Of a stretch of 54,372 nt of DNA, positions 51,581-54,372 are shown in pieces. How positions within the stretch are numbered: position 1 is the first letter of the stretch; each line of letters starts with the position of its first letter. The stretch covers positions 1 to 54,372 of the forward strand of contig JABDBE010000016.1 in NCBI GenBank assembly GCA_013288805.1. The letters run 5' to 3'. The notes under the pieces are model-generated. The model did no database searches and was not told the DNA's origin. It saw only the letters and a list, made by a program, of their open reading frames with translations. The stretch comes from Acidobacteriota bacterium. GTDB taxonomy: Bacteria > Acidobacteriota > Terriglobia > Terriglobales > Acidobacteriaceae. Both the position numbers and the translations under genes were made by a program.

Positions 51581-51609
51581 TTAACTATAGTTAATATCCC
51601 ATGATATAG
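51581..51609 (+). promoter_or_regulatory. Palindrome and possible promoter for the porin gene
   Basis: TTAACTATAGTTAA (51581-51594) is a perfect 14-bp palindrome. Seen as a promoter, TTAACT (51581-51586) and TATAGT (51604-51609) have a 17-nt spacing. The start codon is 84 nt further. Operator plus promoter is the simplest reading. Confidence 0.45.
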
Positions 51610-51692
51610 TCAGGTTAACAAGGTGACGAATATCACAAGGGAGGGCGATAACGCACCTTGAGTGAAATTCTTCCTCTGGCTAGTCTGCGATT

Positions 51693-53183
51693 ATGAAATT
51701 GAAATTCATTTTCAATATGGCGGGATCGCGGACAAGGTTGCCTCTCTTTTTATGGTTGACGATTGCGCTGGCCGGCCCTTTCTCCGCGATTGCGCAGCAA
51801 GCGCAGGATCAATCTGCGCCGCAGCAGCCGAACGCGGTGCAGGCGGTGAGCGCGGCGTCTGGGACAAATGAGGCTGATCCGCCCTCTGATGCATCGCCGG
51901 ACGACAGCGTAGAGACGATGTTCCCCCATTTTAAGGACACACGTTTTTGGCTTTCGGGGCAGATGAATTTCATTTTCCAGACCCATCCTTCATTCCCCGC
52001 GCTCTACAGCGGGGCGCACAGCCTGAGTCCGCACTATGAAAAAGCTACGTCGCGCGTGTTGACCCTCTACACCGGCGTGCGCCTTAATAACTCGACTGAG
52101 ATTCTGGCCGACGTGGAAGAAGCCGGCGGATCAGCGCTGAGCCAGGGCTTCGGGCTGGCGGGCAATACCGATCTCGATATCGTGCGCAACCCACTGCTGA
52201 GCAAAGCGCCTTATCTGGCGCGGGGGATGATTCACAAAGTATTTGCGTTGAGCAAGGATAAGATTGAAAGCGATCGCACTGCTTTCTCCCTCTTCGACGA
52301 ACTGCCGCGCCGCCGGCTCGAAGTTCGCTTCGGAAAGTTCAGCCTGCCAGATTTTCTTGATATCAATTCGGTCGGCTCGGATACTCACTTTCAATTCACG
52401 AATTGGACTGTCGACAACAACGGAGCCTGGGACTATGCCGCCGATACGCGCGGCTATACTGTGGGCGCAACTGCCGATTACGAAGACCGCAATTGGGGCT
52501 TCCGCTTTGTCGAGGGGCTGATGCCCAAGGTCGCGAACGGAATTGATCTGGTATACAAGGTGTGGCAAGCCCACGCGGAAAACTTCGAATATGAATTACG
52601 GCGCGGCGTAATCCCGAAAAAGGCCGGGGTAGTCCGTCTGTTGGCCTACACCAATTACGCCAACATGGGAATCTATCGCGAGGCCAACGCCAACTTTGAA
52701 GCAGGCCTCACGCCCACTCCGGAAATCACCGCCCATCCCTGGCACATCACTCGCAAATATGGATTCGGCGTGAACCTGGAGCAGAATCTCACGCGATACC
52801 TGACGGCGTTTGGCCGCTTCGGCTGGAACAACGGCAAGACGGAATCTTTCGCCTACACGGAAGTCGACCAAACTGTCGATTTAGGTGTCGGAGCTAAGGG
52901 CGCGTGGTGGCATCGCAAGCAGGACCGGGCGGGCGTAGCTTTCGTGACCAACGCAATTTGCAAAGATCATCAGACCTATCTTGCCGACGGAGGTCTCGGC
53001 TTTCTCCTCGGTGATGGCAGGTTGAATTATGGCCGGGAGTATATCGTGGAATCGTATTACACGGTCCACGTGTGGCGTGGCATTTATGTCGCTCCGGGCG
53101 TGCAGCACATCAACGATCCCGGATACAACCGCGATCGCGGCCCGGTAGTTGTGCCCTCGTTCCGCGCCCACATGGAGTTTTAG
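51693..53183 (+). CDS. OprB-family carbohydrate porin
   Basis: 496 aa. Signal peptide region FIFNMAGSRTRLPLFLWLTI to about residue 35 (IAQQ). A Gln/Ala/Pro-rich linker precedes the barrel. The family features are clear: FWLSGQMNFIFQTHPSFPAL, RVLTLYTGVRLNNSTEILAD (the barrel beginning), and the C-terminal signature IYVAPGVQHINDPGYNRDRG with GPVVVPSFRAHMEF ending in Phe. Members form sugar-selective pores in the outer membrane. The ATG at 51693 lacks a strong Shine-Dalgarno sequence; ATG at 51717 is an alternative. Stand-alone gene. Confidence 0.88.
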   Translation: MKLKFIFNMAGSRTRLPLFLWLTIALAGPFSAIAQQAQDQSAPQQPNAVQAVSAASGTNEADPPSDASPDDSVETMFPHFKDTRFWLSGQMNFIFQTHPSFPALYSGAHSLSPHYEKATSRVLTLYTGVRLNNSTEILADVEEAGGSALSQGFGLAGNTDLDIVRNPLLSKAPYLARGMIHKVFALSKDKIESDRTAFSLFDELPRRRLEVRFGKFSLPDFLDINSVGSDTHFQFTNWTVDNNGAWDYAADTRGYTVGATADYEDRNWGFRFVEGLMPKVANGIDLVYKVWQAHAENFEYELRRGVIPKKAGVVRLLAYTNYANMGIYREANANFEAGLTPTPEITAHPWHITRKYGFGVNLEQNLTRYLTAFGRFGWNNGKTESFAYTEVDQTVDLGVGAKGAWWHRKQDRAGVAFVTNAICKDHQTYLADGGLGFLLGDGRLNYGREYIVESYYTVHVWRGIYVAPGVQHINDPGYNRDRGPVVVPSFRAHMEF

Positions 53184-53293
53184 GAGCCAACCGGAAGCTC
53201 AACGATCCCCGAGCGCTTAGCCATTGGCCAATAACCCTGCCGGGTCTTGTACTTTAGCGATCATGTATCGAAAACAATCCGCGCTGCCGCGCA

Positions 53294-53746
53294 TCAGAGG
53301 AGCTGATCCAGGATTGCTGTCTCGAACTCTCCAATTCGCGCGAAAACTGGGTCATTTGTGACGAACCCCGTCGCCTGCGCTCGGAGGGCGGCGGCTGCCT
53401 GCAGCGCATCTGGCGTCCGGAGGCGATACATGGCGCGCATTCGTGCTGCCAGGTCCGCCGTTTCCAGGTCAGGCGCCATCCATCGCAAGTTAGGATACGT
53501 GGAAAGCAAACCGTAAAATGCGTCAACGCTCTGCTCGTCGCTGTCGCGATACGATGGAACCAGCAACTCCGTCATCGTAATTGTGGAGGTCACGGCCTCA
53601 TGGCCTTCCCGTTCCACCCATGAAAAGACAGAATCTGTGAGCGCGAGGTACCGGGTATTCGCTTCCATCTGGTAAATGAAGATGCTGGTGTCGAGAGCGA
53701 TCCGGCGGTGACGCCGGAGAAAAAGCCGAAGGCGCTCTACTCCCAA
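53294..53746 (-). CDS. vapC: VapC-type toxin, PIN-domain ribonuclease (second module)
   Basis: 150 aa. PIN acids: IALDTSIFIYQMEA (first), TMTELLVPSYRDSDE (second), RTPDALQAAAALRA (third) and VTNDPVFARIGEFE (fourth). All are in place. It overlaps the antitoxin gene by 10 nt. It resembles the VapC of 46237-46677 only in the general family. Confidence 0.92.
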   Translation of the reverse strand: MGVERLRLFLRRHRRIALDTSIFIYQMEANTRYLALTDSVFSWVEREGHEAVTSTITMTELLVPSYRDSDEQSVDAFYGLLSTYPNLRWMAPDLETADLAARMRAMYRLRTPDALQAAAALRAQATGFVTNDPVFARIGEFETAILDQLL

Positions 53747-53958
53747 CTCTGACGCTCCGCTTGGAGATGCCGAGATGGATAGGCCGTACGGGCCAAACCT
53801 CGAATCGCCGCCCTATGAGACCTGGGTTTCTGCAGCACCAGTACTCTCTTTCCTCGGACCACCACCAGCACCTTATCGCCGGCTTTTAAGCCGAGCGCCT
53901 CCCGCGCCTCCCGCGGAATTACGATTTGATTCTTAGAAGAAACCGTCGCTTGTGCCAT
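53737..53958 (-). CDS. vapB: VapB-type antitoxin, AbrB/MazE fold (second module)
   Basis: 73 aa from ATG at 53958 (MAQATVSSKNQIVIPREARE), six codons inside the open frame. The AbrB-type N-terminus (SSKNQIVIPREAREALGLKA followed by GDKVLVVV) is diagnostic. The C-terminal tail (RGLARTAYPSRHLQAERQSW) would bind the toxin. Overlaps vapC by 10 nt. No clear operator palindrome was seen upstream, unlike the first module. Confidence 0.9.
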   Translation of the reverse strand: MAQATVSSKNQIVIPREAREALGLKAGDKVLVVVRGKRVLVLQKPRSHRAAIRGLARTAYPSRHLQAERQSWE

Positions 53959-54030
53959 CACTTTACATTCTAGCACAAAGTAAAGCGCTGCCGCCCCTCG
54001 CCCTCGTAGGAGATTTGCCCATCCACTTCT

Positions 54031-54315
54031 CTACTTCTCGACCTTCACGCCCTTCCAGAAAGCAACATGTCCCTTGATCTGCTTGGCTGCGGACTTGGGC
54101 TCGGGATAGTACCACGCCGCGCCCAGATTCTTCTTGCCGTTTACCTCGAGGTCGTAGTAGCTGGCTGTGCCCTTCCACGGACAAACGGAATGAGCTTCGC
54201 TGGGTTTGAAATATTCCTGTTTGATGGCATCAGGGGGGAAATACTGGTTGCCTTCCACCTCGACGCAGTGATTGGATTCAGCGAGAACAGCGCCTTCCCA
54301 TATTGCTTTTGCCAT
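54031..54315 (-). CDS. DUF427 family protein
   Basis: 94 aa. The pattern AIWEGAVLAESNHCVEVEGN, YFPPDAIKQEYFKPSEAHSV, CPWKGTASYYDLEVNGKKNL and AAWYYPEPKSAAKQIKGHVA with a final FWKGVKV is that of DUF427, a small beta-tent-like fold of unknown function found as one or two copies per protein. It is a single-domain cytoplasmic protein. It is divergent from the gene beginning at 54338. Confidence 0.93.
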   Translation of the reverse strand: MAKAIWEGAVLAESNHCVEVEGNQYFPPDAIKQEYFKPSEAHSVCPWKGTASYYDLEVNGKKNLGAAWYYPEPKSAAKQIKGHVAFWKGVKVEK

Positions 54316-54337
54316 ATCACCAGTTTAGATTTCCTTT

Positions 54338-54372
54338 ATGGCTAGCGGCTTCGAAAAATTAGTCATGGACGG
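54338..54372 (+). CDS. Possible gene start at window edge
   Basis: ATG then ASGFEKLVMDG, open to the window end. It is divergent from the DUF427 gene with a 22-nt gap. No Shine-Dalgarno sequence is visible. Too short to identify. Confidence 0.3.
   Translation, partial: MASGFEKLVMD

Overview
The window reads as a chromosomal segment of a Gram-negative soil bacterium of the phylum Acidobacteriota, most likely a Koribacter-like member of the Terriglobia. This is inferred from gene content, not from a search: GWxTD and GloVer-repeat proteins, an N-terminal carboxypeptidase-like domain on an outer-membrane-type protein, REP/RAYT remnants, small hairpin repeats in many gaps, an OprB porin, and moderately GC-rich DNA. 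All five tRNAs encode their CCA end.

Region 1 (1-16902, all minus strand) is the core transcription/translation cluster. In transcription order it runs tRNA-Thr(TGT), tRNA-Tyr, a 54-59 aa membrane protein, tRNA-Thr(GGT), a 98 aa membrane protein, tRNA-Gly, tuf, rpmG, tRNA-Trp, secE, nusG, a retropepsin-like gene, rplK, rplA, rplJ, rplL, rpoB, rpoC, then a partial yihY-type membrane gene. The order is the classic tRNA-tufB-secE-nusG-rplKAJL-rpoBC arrangement. Unusual points are the protease-like gene between nusG and rplK, a Cys-rich insertion in RpoB, small membrane ORFs between tRNAs, and a palindromic repeat family in the gaps.

Region 2 (17011-25847) holds a secreted GloVer-repeat protein, an exported protein of unknown role, a VOC-fold protein, a large GAF/GGDEF/HD-GYP signalling protein, glnS and a cytochrome P460-like protein.

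Region 3 (25938-29293) is the accessory part. It has a metallothionein-like gene, an eukaryotic-type Ser/Thr kinase with a C-terminal Cys4 motif, an acidic 129 aa protein and a PD-(D/E)XK-like nuclease. A 142-bp direct repeat, made of a RAYT transposase remnant plus a REP hairpin, lies on either side of the kinase and the acidic gene.

Region 4 (29533-37884) carries envelope and redox genes: a cupin, a GWxTD protein paired with an outer-membrane-type protein, a second GloVer protein with an IPT domain, an NTF2-like protein, and an orphan CuA (CoxB-like) protein overlapping a diheme cytochrome c.

Region 5 (37915-51457) has a transpeptidase-only PBP after ftsQ-ftsA-ftsZ, a panB-lipoprotein-panC operon, a VapBC module, a deoxynucleoside kinase, a polysaccharide deacetylase, a lipoprotein, hemL, and a CsoR/RcnR-family regulator divergent from a 67 aa ORF. 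Region 6 (51515-54372) has an OprB porin with a structured upstream region, a second VapBC module, a DUF427 protein and the first codons of a further gene.

The best candidates for something undescribed are the REP-flanked kinase/nuclease island, the retropepsin-like gene in the nusG-rplK junction and the RpoB insertion. No CRISPR array, rRNA or intact insertion sequence was seen.
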